Source: Alkalibacterium sp046484155 (GTDB taxonomy: Bacteria > Bacillota > Bacilli > Lactobacillales > Carnobacteriaceae_A). From it: a stretch of DNA of 64,000 bases. A model generated the notes under the pieces. It had not been told where the DNA came from, did no database searches, and saw only the letters and a program-made list of their open reading frames with translations. This document shows positions 42,438 to 51,847 of the stretch, piece after piece. The stretch lies in NCBI RefSeq assembly GCF_046484155.1, contig NZ_JAWOBT010000133.1, forward strand, positions 22,789 through 86,788, written 5' to 3'. The position numbers and the translations under genes are program-made. The first letter of the stretch is position 1. Each line of letters begins with the position of its first letter.

Positions 42438-43358
42438 ATGACTAAATTAAAAGCAAAACGTATGCGTCATTTTGTATCATTGGAACAGTATGAAAATCAG
42501 GAGATCATAGAGATGATCGAATCAGCGATAGAATTTAAGAGACAGGCTAAATTCCCAACCTATACTGAGAATTACGCGATAAATTGTTTTTTTGAACAGA
42601 GTACCCGTACACATAAAAGTTTCGAGATGGCAGAACGCAAGATGGGGATGCAAGTGCTTGATTTTCAACCTGCAATGAGCAGTGTAAAGAAAGGAGAGAG
42701 TCTGTATGATACTGTTCTGACACTTCAGGCAATCGGCGTCGATGTCGTCGTCATCCGTCACAGTGAAGAAGCCTACTATACTAAACTGATTGAGAGTGAC
42801 AGCATTAAGTGTTCGATTATCAACGGAGGAGACGGCACCGGACAACATCCAAGTCAATCTTTGCTTGACCTGATGACGATCTACGAAGAGTATGGATCAT
42901 TTGAAAATCTTGAAGTAGCAATATCGGGGGATTTAACTCATTCAAGAGTTGCCAAAAGTAATATGCAGATACTTAAACGTTTGGGAGCTAAGCTTTATTT
43001 TACAGGTCCTCAGGAATGGTATGAACCTTCTTTTGAAGAATACGGAACATTCACAACGATCGATAAGCTGATCGATCAAGTGGATGTCATGATGCTGCTG
43101 CGCGTTCAGCATGAAAGACATCAAGAAACTGATTTAAGGTTTTCTAAAAACACCTACTTGCAAAAATATGGCATAACATTTGAAAGAGAATCCAGAATGA
43201 AAGAATCAGCCATTATTATGCATCCTGCCCCAGTTAATCGTGGGGTTGAAATTGAGGATAGTCTAGTTGAGTGTGAGCGTTCTAGAATTGTCAGACAAAT
43301 GGAAAACGGAGTGTATGCAAGAATAGCAATTATCGACTCGGTCCTTAAGCACAGATAA
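42438..43358 (+). CDS. pyrB: Aspartate carbamoyltransferase catalytic subunit
   Basis: 306 residues. Carbamoyl-phosphate motif FFEQSTRTHKSFEMAERKMG, then GDGTGQHPSQSLLDLMTIYE and the C-terminal MHPAPVNRGVEIE. It forms carbamoyl-aspartate, the committed step of pyrimidine synthesis. No regulatory pyrI is present, as usual in Gram-positives. SD AAGGGAGGA. pyrC follows after 14 bases. Confidence 0.97.
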   Translation: MTKLKAKRMRHFVSLEQYENQEIIEMIESAIEFKRQAKFPTYTENYAINCFFEQSTRTHKSFEMAERKMGMQVLDFQPAMSSVKKGESLYDTVLTLQAIGVDVVVIRHSEEAYYTKLIESDSIKCSIINGGDGTGQHPSQSLLDLMTIYEEYGSFENLEVAISGDLTHSRVAKSNMQILKRLGAKLYFTGPQEWYEPSFEEYGTFTTIDKLIDQVDVMMLLRVQHERHQETDLRFSKNTYLQKYGITFERESRMKESAIIMHPAPVNRGVEIEDSLVECERSRIVRQMENGVYARIAIIDSVLKHR

Positions 43359-43372
43359 AGGGAGGAATGAAC

Positions 43373-44656
43373 GTGTCACTATTAATTAAAAATGCAGCTA
43401 TCATTAAGAATGACAGTCAGACTCATTTAGTCGATATTTATATAGCTGATAAAAAGATAAATACAATTGGACAAAGTTTAAACCATCCTGCTGCTATTAC
43501 TATCGATGCCAGGGGTAGACTGGTGACGCCAGGACTTATTGATGTTCATGTTCATCTGAGAGAGCCGGGATATGAATACAAAGAAACAATAAAAACGGGA
43601 ACTAAAGCGGCCGCACGAGGAGGATTTACGACGGTTTGTGCAATGCCGAATGTTGACCCTGAACCTGATACAGTTGAAAATCTGAAAAGGATATTAGAAA
43701 TCATTGCTCGAGAGGCCAGTGTAAAAGTAAAACAGTATGTACCAATAACAAGGGGACTTACTTCGGAAGAATTGACTGATCAGAAAGCACTGTTGAAGGC
43801 AGGAGCATTTGCATTTACGAATGACGGTGTGGGTGTCCAGACGGCCGGGACGATGTATAAGGCAATGCAGGAAGCAGCCTTGGTGGGAACGACGATCGTG
43901 GCCCACACCGAAGATGATTCTCTACTTTTTGGAGGAGGTGTGATGCATGAAGGTACAAGGAACAAAGAATTGGGTTTACAGGGAATGCTGCAGCTGACTG
44001 AATCCACTCAAATCGCAAGAGATGTATTGCTTGCAGAAGAGACGGGCGTACATTATCATATCTGTCATGTTTCAGCTAAAGAGAGTGTAAGAGTGATAAG
44101 AGAGGCCAAACGAGCAGGCATCCACGTCACTGCGGAAGTCACTCCGCATCATCTGCTACTCTGTGAAGAAGATATCCCAAGTGATACGAGTCAATACAAA
44201 ATGAATCCGCCACTGAGGAGCAGAGAAGATCAGAAAGCTTTACTTGAAGGTTTACTCGATGGGACTATCGATATGATTGCAACGGATCATGCCCCTCACA
44301 GTGATGAAGAAAAAAATGGTTCGATGATCGATTCTCCATTTGGGATCGTCGGAAGTGAAACGGCTTTTTCGCTGCTCTATACCTATCTGGTGAAAACAGG
44401 TAAGGTCACGCTCAAGAAGCTAGTAGACTGCTTGACTGTCATGCCATCACAAGTGTTTGATTTTGATACAGGTGTAATCGAAGTAGGAGCACCAGCGGAC
44501 TTAGCCTGCTTCGATTTAGACCAAGAAACAGTGATCAGGAAAGAAGATTTTCAGTCGAAGGCATCCAATACACCATTTTTAGGATGGGAAGTAAATGGAT
44601 CGACAGCATTCACGATCGTGGATGGCCAAGTGGCTTATGAGGAGGGGATCCAATGA
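43373..44656 (+). CDS. pyrC: Dihydroorotase
   Basis: 427 residues. Metal-binding DVHVHLREPGYEYKET, TVCAMPNVDPEPDT, HVSAKESVRVIREAK and IATDHAPHSDEEK identify a type I dihydroorotase, which closes carbamoyl-aspartate to dihydroorotate. GTG 43373 is chosen: it lies 7 bases after GGAGG, whereas the ATG at 43367 touches the SD. The stop overlaps the pyrAA start by 4 bases. Confidence 0.96.
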   Translation: MSLLIKNAAIIKNDSQTHLVDIYIADKKINTIGQSLNHPAAITIDARGRLVTPGLIDVHVHLREPGYEYKETIKTGTKAAARGGFTTVCAMPNVDPEPDTVENLKRILEIIAREASVKVKQYVPITRGLTSEELTDQKALLKAGAFAFTNDGVGVQTAGTMYKAMQEAALVGTTIVAHTEDDSLLFGGGVMHEGTRNKELGLQGMLQLTESTQIARDVLLAEETGVHYHICHVSAKESVRVIREAKRAGIHVTAEVTPHHLLLCEEDIPSDTSQYKMNPPLRSREDQKALLEGLLDGTIDMIATDHAPHSDEEKNGSMIDSPFGIVGSETAFSLLYTYLVKTGKVTLKKLVDCLTVMPSQVFDFDTGVIEVGAPADLACFDLDQETVIRKEDFQSKASNTPFLGWEVNGSTAFTIVDGQVAYEEGIQ

Positions 44657-45744
44657 AGAAAAGACTACTGGTGCTGGAAGATGGGACTGTTTTTAGAGGA
44701 TATGGTTTTGGTTCAAGTAAAGAGACCATCGGAGAAGTAGTATTTAATACTGGCATGACGGGGTATCAGGAATCTATTACCGACCAGTCCTATAATGGCC
44801 AGTTATTAACATTTACTTATCCCCTGATTGGAAATGCAGGAATCAATCGGGACGATTATGAATCGATCGTCCCTACGACTAAAGCAGTTATAGTTAAAGA
44901 ATATGCCAGAAGACCCTCTAACTGGAGAAGTCAGATGAACTTAGATGAATTTTTAAAAGAAAAAGATATTCCTGGACTTATGGGCGTTGATACCAGAAGA
45001 CTTACAAAGGTGATTCGCGAACATGGGGCAATGAAAGCTATTTTGACAGATGATACACGAGAAATCAATGAAATCACACAACAGTTATCTCAAACGAAAC
45101 TTCCCAGAAATCAGGTCGAACAAGTTTCGACAACAAGACCTTATGTGAATCCTCAGATAGGACGAAAGGTCGTCGTAATAGATTATGGATTGAAGCACAG
45201 TATATTACATGAGTTAAATAAGCGGGAGTGTCACGTAACTGTGCTCCCGCATGACACAAATGCTGAAACAATATTGAATTTAAATCCTGATGGTGTCATG
45301 CTGACCAATGGGCCAGGCGACCCGAAAGATTTGCCTTATGCCCATGAAATGGTGAAGCAGTTGCAGAAACACTTTCCGATTTTCGGTATTTGTTTAGGGC
45401 ATCAGCTGATTGCCTTAGCAAATGGAGCAGAGACTTATAAAATGAACTTTGGACATAGAGGATTCAATCATCCAGTCAGAGAAATCGCAACTGGAAAAAT
45501 CGATTTCACATCTCAAAACCATGGCTATGCAGTTTCTGAAGAATCGATCAACAAAGAAAAACTAATGGTCACACACTTAGAAATAAACGATGGGACAGTT
45601 GAAGGATTAAAACATCGATTTTACCCTGTTTTCAGTGTCCAGTATCACCCGGATGCAGCACCCGGACCACATGATGGAGCAGGAATGTTCGATCAGTTCA
45701 CCGAATTAATGGACGCATGGAAGGTGGAAAAAAAAGATGCCTAA
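44653..45744 (+). CDS. pyrAA: Carbamoyl-phosphate synthase small subunit (glutaminase)
   Basis: 363 residues (also called carA). Catalytic Cys in FGICLGHQLIALA; the His motif is SVQYHPDAAPGP, with Asp where many have Glu, a variant I recall from other Lactobacillales. VKEYARRPSNWRS and GVDTRRLTKVIREHGAMKA are N-terminal signatures. It supplies ammonia from glutamine to PyrAB. It overlaps pyrC by 4 bases and pyrAB by 8. Confidence 0.96.
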   Translation: MKKRLLVLEDGTVFRGYGFGSSKETIGEVVFNTGMTGYQESITDQSYNGQLLTFTYPLIGNAGINRDDYESIVPTTKAVIVKEYARRPSNWRSQMNLDEFLKEKDIPGLMGVDTRRLTKVIREHGAMKAILTDDTREINEITQQLSQTKLPRNQVEQVSTTRPYVNPQIGRKVVVIDYGLKHSILHELNKRECHVTVLPHDTNAETILNLNPDGVMLTNGPGDPKDLPYAHEMVKQLQKHFPIFGICLGHQLIALANGAETYKMNFGHRGFNHPVREIATGKIDFTSQNHGYAVSEESINKEKLMVTHLEINDGTVEGLKHRFYPVFSVQYHPDAAPGPHDGAGMFDQFTELMDAWKVEKKDA

Positions 45745-48700
45745 AAGAGCAGATATCAGAAAAATTTTAGTTATCGGTTCCGGCCCGATCGTTATTGGAC
45801 AGGCAGCTGAGTTTGATTACGCGGGCACTCAGGCCTGCTTAGCTTTAAGAGAAGAAGGGTACTCCGTTGTTCTGATCAACTCTAACCCGGCTACTATCAT
45901 GACGGATAAAGAAATCGCGGATAAAGTGTATATAGAACCTTTGACATTGGAATTCGTTTCCAAAATATTACGCAAAGAGCGACCCGATGCGATCTTGCCG
46001 ACTTTGGGAGGGCAGACGGGTTTAAATATGGCTATTCAGCTGGATGCAGCCGGTATCCTGGAAGAGTTGGATATCGAACTGCTCGGGACCAAGTTATCTG
46101 CTATTAATCAAGCTGAAGATCGGGATCAGTTTCGTAACCTGATGCGTGAACTGAATGAACCTGTTCCAGACAGTGAAATCGTCCATACGATAGAAGAGGC
46201 GGTCGATTTTGCGGATGAAATAGGCTATCCGCTGATCGTTCGTCCGGCATTTACAATGGGCGGAACAGGTGGAGGATTATGCGATAATGAAACTGAACTG
46301 AGGGAAATCGTAGCGAACGGAATCAGTTTATCACCTTTGAGTCAATGTCTGGTTGAAAGAAGTATAGCCGGATATAAAGAAATCGAGTATGAAGTCATGA
46401 GAGACCATCATGATAATGCGATGGTCGTGTGTAATATGGAAAATATAGATCCTGTCGGCATTCATACAGGAGACTCGATCGTCATAGCGCCCAGTCAGAC
46501 ATTAACAGATAAAGAATATCAGCTGTTGAGAGATGTCTCATTGAAAATTATTCGAGCGCTGAAAATAGAGGGTGGATGTAATGTACAGTTAGCATTGGAT
46601 CCGCATAGCTTCAACTATTTCATCATCGAAGTAAATCCACGGGTGAGCCGCTCTTCGGCGTTGGCGAGTAAAGCGACAGGATATCCTATCGCCAAACTTG
46701 CGGCAAAAATAGCAGTTGGTCTGACGCTGGATGAAATGAAAAATCCTGTGACACAAACAACTTACGCTCAGTTTGAACCGGCCCTTGACTATGTGGTTGC
46801 CAAGATACCCAGGTGGCCGTTTGATAAATTTGAAACAGGAGACCGAACACTGACTACTCAAATGAAAGCAACGGGAGAAGTAATGGCTATCGGTCGCAGC
46901 ATTGAAGAAAGTCTGTTGAAGGCTGTCCGTTCACTGGAAATTGGAGTCAGTCACATTGAACTGGATAGTTTGAAATCAGTGAGTGATGACCAGTTGATCG
47001 CTAAAACGGTCAAAGCCCAGGATGACCGCTTGTTTTATCTTGTTGAAGCTATTCGCAGGAAGTTTCCAATAGAAGAACTAGCACAATTAACAAAAATCGA
47101 TCTGTTTTTTTTAGATAAGCTCCTGCACATTGTTGAAATTGAGGAGATGCTGAAAAAGAATAAAGGCGATTTAGAACAGCTGTTGTATGCAAAGCAATTT
47201 GGGTTTTCTGATAAATGTATTGCTGACTTATGGCAAAGAACAGAACTGGACATCAGTGAGTTGAGAGAAGAACATGGGATACAACCAGTATTTAAGACAG
47301 TCGATACGTGTGCGGCTGAGTTTGACTCTTCTACACCTTATTTTTACAGCACGTATGAAGAGGAACAGGAAAGTGTTGTGACAGAAAAAGAATCCATACT
47401 GGTATTAGGATCTGGTCCGATAAGAATCGGACAGGGCATTGAATTTGATTATGCAACGGTGCATTCCATCAAAGCGATTCAAGAAGCTGGGTATGAGGCG
47501 ATCATCATAAACAATAACCCTGAAACGGTCTCGACTGACTTTTCAATCTCAGACAAGCTTTACTTTGAACCGTTAACGCTAGAAGATGTCATGAATGTCA
47601 TAAAACTTGAGAGACCCAAAGGTGTCATTGTTCAGTTTGGAGGCCAGACAGCCATAAACCTTGCTGAACCACTGGAAAAATTGGGAGTGACTATTTTAGG
47701 TACGGCCGTCGAGGATTTAGATAGAGCAGAGAACCGAAATGCTTTTGAAAAAGCATTGAAAGAAATGGCTATACTCCAACCAGAAGGAAGTACGGCAACG
47801 ACCGAAAAACAAGCACTAACTATCGCTTCAGCGATAGGGTATCCGGTACTTGTTCGACCAAGTTATGTCTTAGGCGGCAGAGGAATGAAGATCGTAGATA
47901 ATCCTTTAGACCTATCAAAATATATGAACGAAGCTATAAAAATTTCTTCAGAGCATCCCGTATTGATCGACCGTTACCTGATCGGGTGTGAAGTAGAAGT
48001 AGATGCCATCTGTGATGGGAAGGATGTTCTGATACCCGGCATAATGGAACACATTGAACGGTCCGGTGTACACTCAGGGGATTCTATGGCTGTTTACCCA
48101 CCTCAGCATCTGTCTCAAAAAACCATTCAGACTATAGTGGAGTATACACAAAAACTAAGTATTGGTCTTAAATGCTTGGGATTGATGAATGTTCAGTTCG
48201 TTGTACATGACGAAACGGTTTATGTCATCGAAGTGAATCCGCGCGCGAGCCGCACATTGCCTTTTTTGAGTAAAGTAACAAATATCCCGATGGCAAAAGT
48301 CGCCACAAAAGCCATATTAGGATCCTCTATCATTGAACAGGGATACGAACCCGGATTATGCAGCACACCAAATCTCGTACATGTCAAAGCGCCTGTGTTC
48401 AGTTTCTCTAAACTCCTTAAAGTGGATGCTTCACTTGGCCCTGAGATGAAATCAACTGGGGAAGTGATGGGGAGCGATAAAACATTAGAAAAAGCTCTTT
48501 ATAAAGCCTTTGAAGCGAGCGGTATGCATTTGCCGGATCACGGGAAAGTATTATTCACTGTTTCTAATGAGGATAAAGAAGAAACTGTAGATTTAGCCAG
48601 ACGATTCTATGAGATCGGGTACTTGATTTTAGCCACACAAGGTACAGCAAAAACTCTCAAAGAAGCAGACATCCCGGTAAAGGTGATTCATAAAAAAAGT

Positions 48701-48916
48701 GAAGACAAAGAAGAAACTATCCTGGAAAACATTTTGTCGGACCAAGTGGATCTCGTAGTCAACACAACGGGGAAAAATATCGACGCCGTACAAGATGGCT
48801 TTTCCATACGAAAAGCATCGATTGAAAAAGGTGTGCCGCTGATGACTTCACTGGACACTGTTTCAGCTATTATAAGCGTATTGGAATCCAGAACATTTTT
48901 AACCGCTGCTTTATAA
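45737..48916 (+). CDS. pyrAB: Carbamoyl-phosphate synthase large subunit
   Basis: 1059 residues (carB). Two homologous ATP-grasp halves, each opening with a matching motif: LVIGSGPIVIGQAAEFDYAG near 12 and LVLGSGPIRIGQGIEFDYAT near 555. EVNPRVSRSSALASKATGYP and EVNPRASRTLPFLSKVTNIP are the paired active-site loops. The MGS-like regulatory domain is the last ~130 residues. It makes carbamoyl phosphate from bicarbonate, ammonia and 2 ATP. Its start lies within pyrAA. Confidence 0.97.
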   Translation: MPKRADIRKILVIGSGPIVIGQAAEFDYAGTQACLALREEGYSVVLINSNPATIMTDKEIADKVYIEPLTLEFVSKILRKERPDAILPTLGGQTGLNMAIQLDAAGILEELDIELLGTKLSAINQAEDRDQFRNLMRELNEPVPDSEIVHTIEEAVDFADEIGYPLIVRPAFTMGGTGGGLCDNETELREIVANGISLSPLSQCLVERSIAGYKEIEYEVMRDHHDNAMVVCNMENIDPVGIHTGDSIVIAPSQTLTDKEYQLLRDVSLKIIRALKIEGGCNVQLALDPHSFNYFIIEVNPRVSRSSALASKATGYPIAKLAAKIAVGLTLDEMKNPVTQTTYAQFEPALDYVVAKIPRWPFDKFETGDRTLTTQMKATGEVMAIGRSIEESLLKAVRSLEIGVSHIELDSLKSVSDDQLIAKTVKAQDDRLFYLVEAIRRKFPIEELAQLTKIDLFFLDKLLHIVEIEEMLKKNKGDLEQLLYAKQFGFSDKCIADLWQRTELDISELREEHGIQPVFKTVDTCAAEFDSSTPYFYSTYEEEQESVVTEKESILVLGSGPIRIGQGIEFDYATVHSIKAIQEAGYEAIIINNNPETVSTDFSISDKLYFEPLTLEDVMNVIKLERPKGVIVQFGGQTAINLAEPLEKLGVTILGTAVEDLDRAENRNAFEKALKEMAILQPEGSTATTEKQALTIASAIGYPVLVRPSYVLGGRGMKIVDNPLDLSKYMNEAIKISSEHPVLIDRYLIGCEVEVDAICDGKDVLIPGIMEHIERSGVHSGDSMAVYPPQHLSQKTIQTIVEYTQKLSIGLKCLGLMNVQFVVHDETVYVIEVNPRASRTLPFLSKVTNIPMAKVATKAILGSSIIEQGYEPGLCSTPNLVHVKAPVFSFSKLLKVDASLGPEMKSTGEVMGSDKTLEKALYKAFEASGMHLPDHGKVLFTVSNEDKEETVDLARRFYEIGYLILATQGTAKTLKEADIPVKVIHKKSEDKEETILENILSDQVDLVVNTTGKNIDAVQDGFSIRKASIEKGVPLMTSLDTVSAIISVLESRTFLTAAL

Positions 48917-48948
48917 CTGTCTTTAATAAATTTAATGGAGGAGTCTCA

Positions 48949-49878
48949 ATGACTAACATAAGTGTATCTTTACCGGGTCTGTCAATGAAAAATCCGATCA
49001 TGCCGGCCAGTGGTACTTTCGGCTTCGGAGACATGTATCATGATCTGTATGATTATAATAATTTAGGAGCTATTGTACTGAAATCAACGACAATACAAGC
49101 GAGAGTAGGGAATAAAGACCCGAAGTTTCATCCTTTAAGTAACGGTGTTCTTAACTCGGTAGGACTAAAAAACCCCGGTGTTGATGTTGTTGTCGCTGAA
49201 AAAATTCCCAGCTTAGCGAGATTCTCAACACCCGTTATCGGTAGTGTGGCTGGAGAAACAGAAGACGAATTTGTAGAAGTGGCTAAAAGACTTAACCAAA
49301 CCGATATAATCAGTGCGATAGAGTTGAATGTATCGTGTCCCAATGTCAAAGAAGGGGGCTTGACATTTGGAGTGGATCCCAAAATTGTGGAACGTATTAC
49401 TAGAAAAGTGAAACAGGCAGTCACGGTACCAGTTTATGTCAAACTGACCCCCAATGTGACAAATATAGTAGAGATCGCAAAAGCGGCAGAAGCCGGTGGA
49501 GCGGATGGACTAAGTTTGATCAACACTGTGTTGAGTATGAATTTTGATGTGACAACCAGAAAACCGGTCTTAGGAAATACAATGGGAGGACTGTCGGGAG
49601 AAGGGATCTTCCCTATTGCCGTTCGCATGATCTATCAAGTCTCTCATGCAGTAAGTATTCCAATCATTGGAATGGGAGGCGTCCAGAATACCGACGACGT
49701 CATTCAAATGTTTTTGGCAGGAGCATCTGCGGTAGCTATCGGAACGGCAACTTATAAAAATCCGGTCGTAATGAATGAAATTATCGCTCAGTTACCTAAA
49801 CGAATGGAAGAACTGGGGATCGATTCTCTCGAAGGACTGATTCAAGAAGTGAAAGAAGGAAGACTCAATGGACAATAA
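48949..49878 (+). CDS. pyrD: Dihydroorotate dehydrogenase, class 1B-like catalytic subunit
   Basis: 309 residues. FMN-binding TIM barrel: PIMPASGTFGFG, STTIQARVGN, the catalytic-cysteine motif ELNVSCPNVKEGG, KLTPNVTNI and IIGMGGVQNTDDV. The SCPNVK motif fits class 1B, which normally works with the FAD/2Fe-2S subunit PyrK and NAD+. No pyrK is present in this operon. SD GGAGGAG. pyrF starts 11 bases before the stop. Confidence 0.94.
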   Translation: MTNISVSLPGLSMKNPIMPASGTFGFGDMYHDLYDYNNLGAIVLKSTTIQARVGNKDPKFHPLSNGVLNSVGLKNPGVDVVVAEKIPSLARFSTPVIGSVAGETEDEFVEVAKRLNQTDIISAIELNVSCPNVKEGGLTFGVDPKIVERITRKVKQAVTVPVYVKLTPNVTNIVEIAKAAEAGGADGLSLINTVLSMNFDVTTRKPVLGNTMGGLSGEGIFPIAVRMIYQVSHAVSIPIIGMGGVQNTDDVIQMFLAGASAVAIGTATYKNPVVMNEIIAQLPKRMEELGIDSLEGLIQEVKEGRLNGQ

Positions 49879-50578
49879 ACCGATCATCGCCTTAGATTTT
49901 TCCACTGAAAAAGAAGTCTCACAATTTTTAAGTATATTTCCAGATCAGCAGTTGAATTTGAAAGTTGGGATGGAACTCTTCTATCAGCAGGGGCCTTCTA
50001 TAATCTACACACTAAAAGAAGCAGGGCACGATGTTTTTTTAGACATCAAACTGCATGATATTCCGACTACTGTAAAGAAAGCAATGACAGGAATTGCCCG
50101 TTTAGGAGTAGACATGATCAATATGCATGCTGCCGGTGGGAAAAAAATGATGGAAGAAGCTAGAGAAGGCCTTGAGATAGGAACACCTGCTAATGCACAG
50201 AGGCCTTTACTTCTTGCAGTTACACAATTGACGTCTACTTCTGAAGAGATGCTCAGACAGGAACAGCGTTGTGAATACACTATGGCACAAAGCGTGCTTC
50301 ATTATGCCGAGTTATCATACGCAGCTCAGGCAGATGGTGTGGTGTGCTCTGCTCATGAGGCAGATATCATAAAGAAAAGAATGGGTGATGAATTTTTGCG
50401 AGTAACACCCGGAATTCGTTTGAATACTGAAATGAAAGATGACCAACACCGTGTTTCAACACCTGCAATGGCAAGGGAACTTGGAGCCACTCATATCGTT
50501 TTAGGACGAACCATAACGCAATCTATAAATCCTGTCGACTCATACTTAGAAGTTTTACGTCAATGGAAAGGGGAATAA
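49868..50578 (+). CDS. pyrF: Orotidine 5'-phosphate decarboxylase
   Basis: 236 residues. The catalytic Asp-Lys-Asp array is Asp59, Lys61 and Asp64 in FLDIKLHDIP; ALDFSTEKEV near the N-terminus and TPGIR near 177 are conserved. It decarboxylates OMP to UMP. SD GAAGGAAG lies in the end of pyrD, which it overlaps. Confidence 0.97.
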   Translation: MDNKPIIALDFSTEKEVSQFLSIFPDQQLNLKVGMELFYQQGPSIIYTLKEAGHDVFLDIKLHDIPTTVKKAMTGIARLGVDMINMHAAGGKKMMEEAREGLEIGTPANAQRPLLLAVTQLTSTSEEMLRQEQRCEYTMAQSVLHYAELSYAAQADGVVCSAHEADIIKKRMGDEFLRVTPGIRLNTEMKDDQHRVSTPAMARELGATHIVLGRTITQSINPVDSYLEVLRQWKGE

Positions 50579-50586
50579 CTAATTAT

Positions 50587-51213
50587 ATGAACAGTAAAAA
50601 GACTATACCAGAAGAATTGTTAAGAATTGGTGCGGTCAATGTGAGACCTAAACAACCTTATACATGGACCAGCGGATTGAAAAGTCCCATCTACTGTGAC
50701 AATCGATTAACAATGAGTTATCCAGTGGTAAGAGAGCAAATCGTAACCGCTCTTGTAGAGGTGATAATGAAATATTACCCAGAAGTTGAAGTGATAGCCG
50801 GAACAGCAACAGCGGGGATACCACATGCAGCCTGGGTTGCCGATAGACTGAAGCTACCTATGGTCTATATCCGCAGCGAAGCGAAAAAACACGGCACAGG
50901 AAAGCAGATCGAAGGAACCTTTAGATCAGGTGCCAAGCTTGTGGTCATCGAGGATTTGATTTCTACTGGGCAAAGTGTAATAGATGCAGTAAATGTTGCG
51001 AAAAGCGAAGGCGCAGAAGTTCTTGGGGTGGCTGCTATTTTTACGTATGAACTTTCTTTGAGCAAGAGTGCCTTCGATAATCTGAATATTGAAAATCATT
51101 CGGTCACAGATTATACAAGCCTAGTCCAAGCCGCATTCCGTACCGGTTTAATCGAACACGATGACTTGGAATCCTTAGATAAATGGAATGAAAACCCCGA
51201 AACTTGGTCATGA
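50587..51213 (+). CDS. pyrE: Orotate phosphoribosyltransferase
   Basis: 208 residues. PRPP motif VVIEDLISTGQSVIDAV; YTWTSGLKSPIYCDNRL and GTATAGIPHAAWVAD are family motifs. It converts orotate and PRPP to OMP. ATG 50587 gives the usual N-terminal length; SD AAAGGGG is 12 bases upstream, somewhat far. An in-frame ATG at 50563 inside pyrF adds 8 residues and has no SD. Last gene of the pyr operon; no obvious terminator follows before rpsO. Confidence 0.95.
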   Translation: MNSKKTIPEELLRIGAVNVRPKQPYTWTSGLKSPIYCDNRLTMSYPVVREQIVTALVEVIMKYYPEVEVIAGTATAGIPHAAWVADRLKLPMVYIRSEAKKHGTGKQIEGTFRSGAKLVVIEDLISTGQSVIDAVNVAKSEGAEVLGVAAIFTYELSLSKSAFDNLNIENHSVTDYTSLVQAAFRTGLIEHDDLESLDKWNENPETWS

Positions 51214-51217
51214 GACT

Positions 51218-51246
51218 TGATTTAATTTAATAAATCATGTAGTATT
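51218..51246 (+). promoter_or_regulatory. Predicted promoter for rpsO
   Basis: TTGATT at 51218-51223, a 17-base spacer and TAGTAT at 51241-51246. A leader of about 100 bases follows, long enough for S15 autoregulation, but I cannot fold a known S15 motif with confidence. Confidence 0.5.
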
Positions 51247-51352
51247 TGTACAGTGTTAAAAGTGATTTTACACAAAGACCTTTGCTTGGTTTGCCGTATC
51301 ACCAGCGCTTACTCAGTAACAGGATTCATATTATGGAAAGAGGTGGAAAAAA

Positions 51353-51622
51353 ATGGCAATTTCAAAAGAAAAGAAAACAGAAATCATTAATGAATATGCC
51401 CGTCACGAAGGAGATACTGGTTCTCCGGAAGTACAAATCGCAGTTTTAACTGCTGATATTAATGAATTGAATGAACATGCAAAAACACATAAAAAAGACT
51501 TTCATTCAATGCGTGGACTAATGAAAAAAATTGGTCATCGTCGTAACTTGTTAGCTTATTTGCGTAACAAAGACATTACACGTTACCGTGAATTAATTAA
51601 AAGACTTGGTTTACGTCGTTAA
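51353..51622 (+). CDS. rpsO: 30S ribosomal protein S15
   Basis: 89 residues. The core GDTGSPEVQIAVLTADINEL and HSMRGLMKKIGHRRNLLAYL match S15, which binds the central domain of 16S rRNA. SD AGAGGTGG. pnp follows, as in many bacteria. Longer overlapping frames upstream are rejected. Confidence 0.97.
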   Translation: MAISKEKKTEIINEYARHEGDTGSPEVQIAVLTADINELNEHAKTHKKDFHSMRGLMKKIGHRRNLLAYLRNKDITRYRELIKRLGLRR

Positions 51623-51697
51623 TCGATTGCTTAAACATAGTAGCTCCATCATCTGTTTAGATGTAAGGTAGCTATGTTTGATTATTATCATAAATAC

Positions 51698-51733
51698 AAA
51701 GCGGGATTCCAAGGAATCTCGCTTTATTTATAA
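51698..51733 (+). terminator. Terminator-like hairpin after rpsO
   Basis: AAAGCGGGATTCC (51698-51710) pairs with GGAATCTCGCTTT (51713-51725) with one G-U and a 2-base loop, so the inner pairs must open. The T tail is weak (ATTTAT). It could allow some readthrough to pnp. Confidence 0.65.
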
Positions 51734-51740
51734 AAAAAAT

Positions 51741-51825
51741 CAGGATGCCTATCATTCTACTATACAAACGTGATTAGTCTGACTCATTAGAACAATGACG
51801 TTTGTTTAGTAGGTATGGCTTCCTG
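51741..51825 (+). ncRNA. Long stem-loop in the pnp leader
   Basis: CAGGA at 51741 pairs with TCCTG at 51821-51825, GCC with GGC inside it, CTACT with AGTAG, and ACAAACGT (51764-51771) with ACGTTTGT (51798-51805). The result is a long imperfect hairpin ending about 14 bases before the pnp SD. E. coli pnp has a comparable leader hairpin that RNase III cuts for autoregulation; an analogous role here is inference. Confidence 0.65.
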
Positions 51826-51847
51826 TCAAAATGAAGGAGATAAATGA

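Noticed and set aside
49868..49878. Overlap of pyrD and pyrF as a possible frameshift fusion
   Set aside because: Both proteins are full length with intact motifs; an 11-base overlap is normal coupling.
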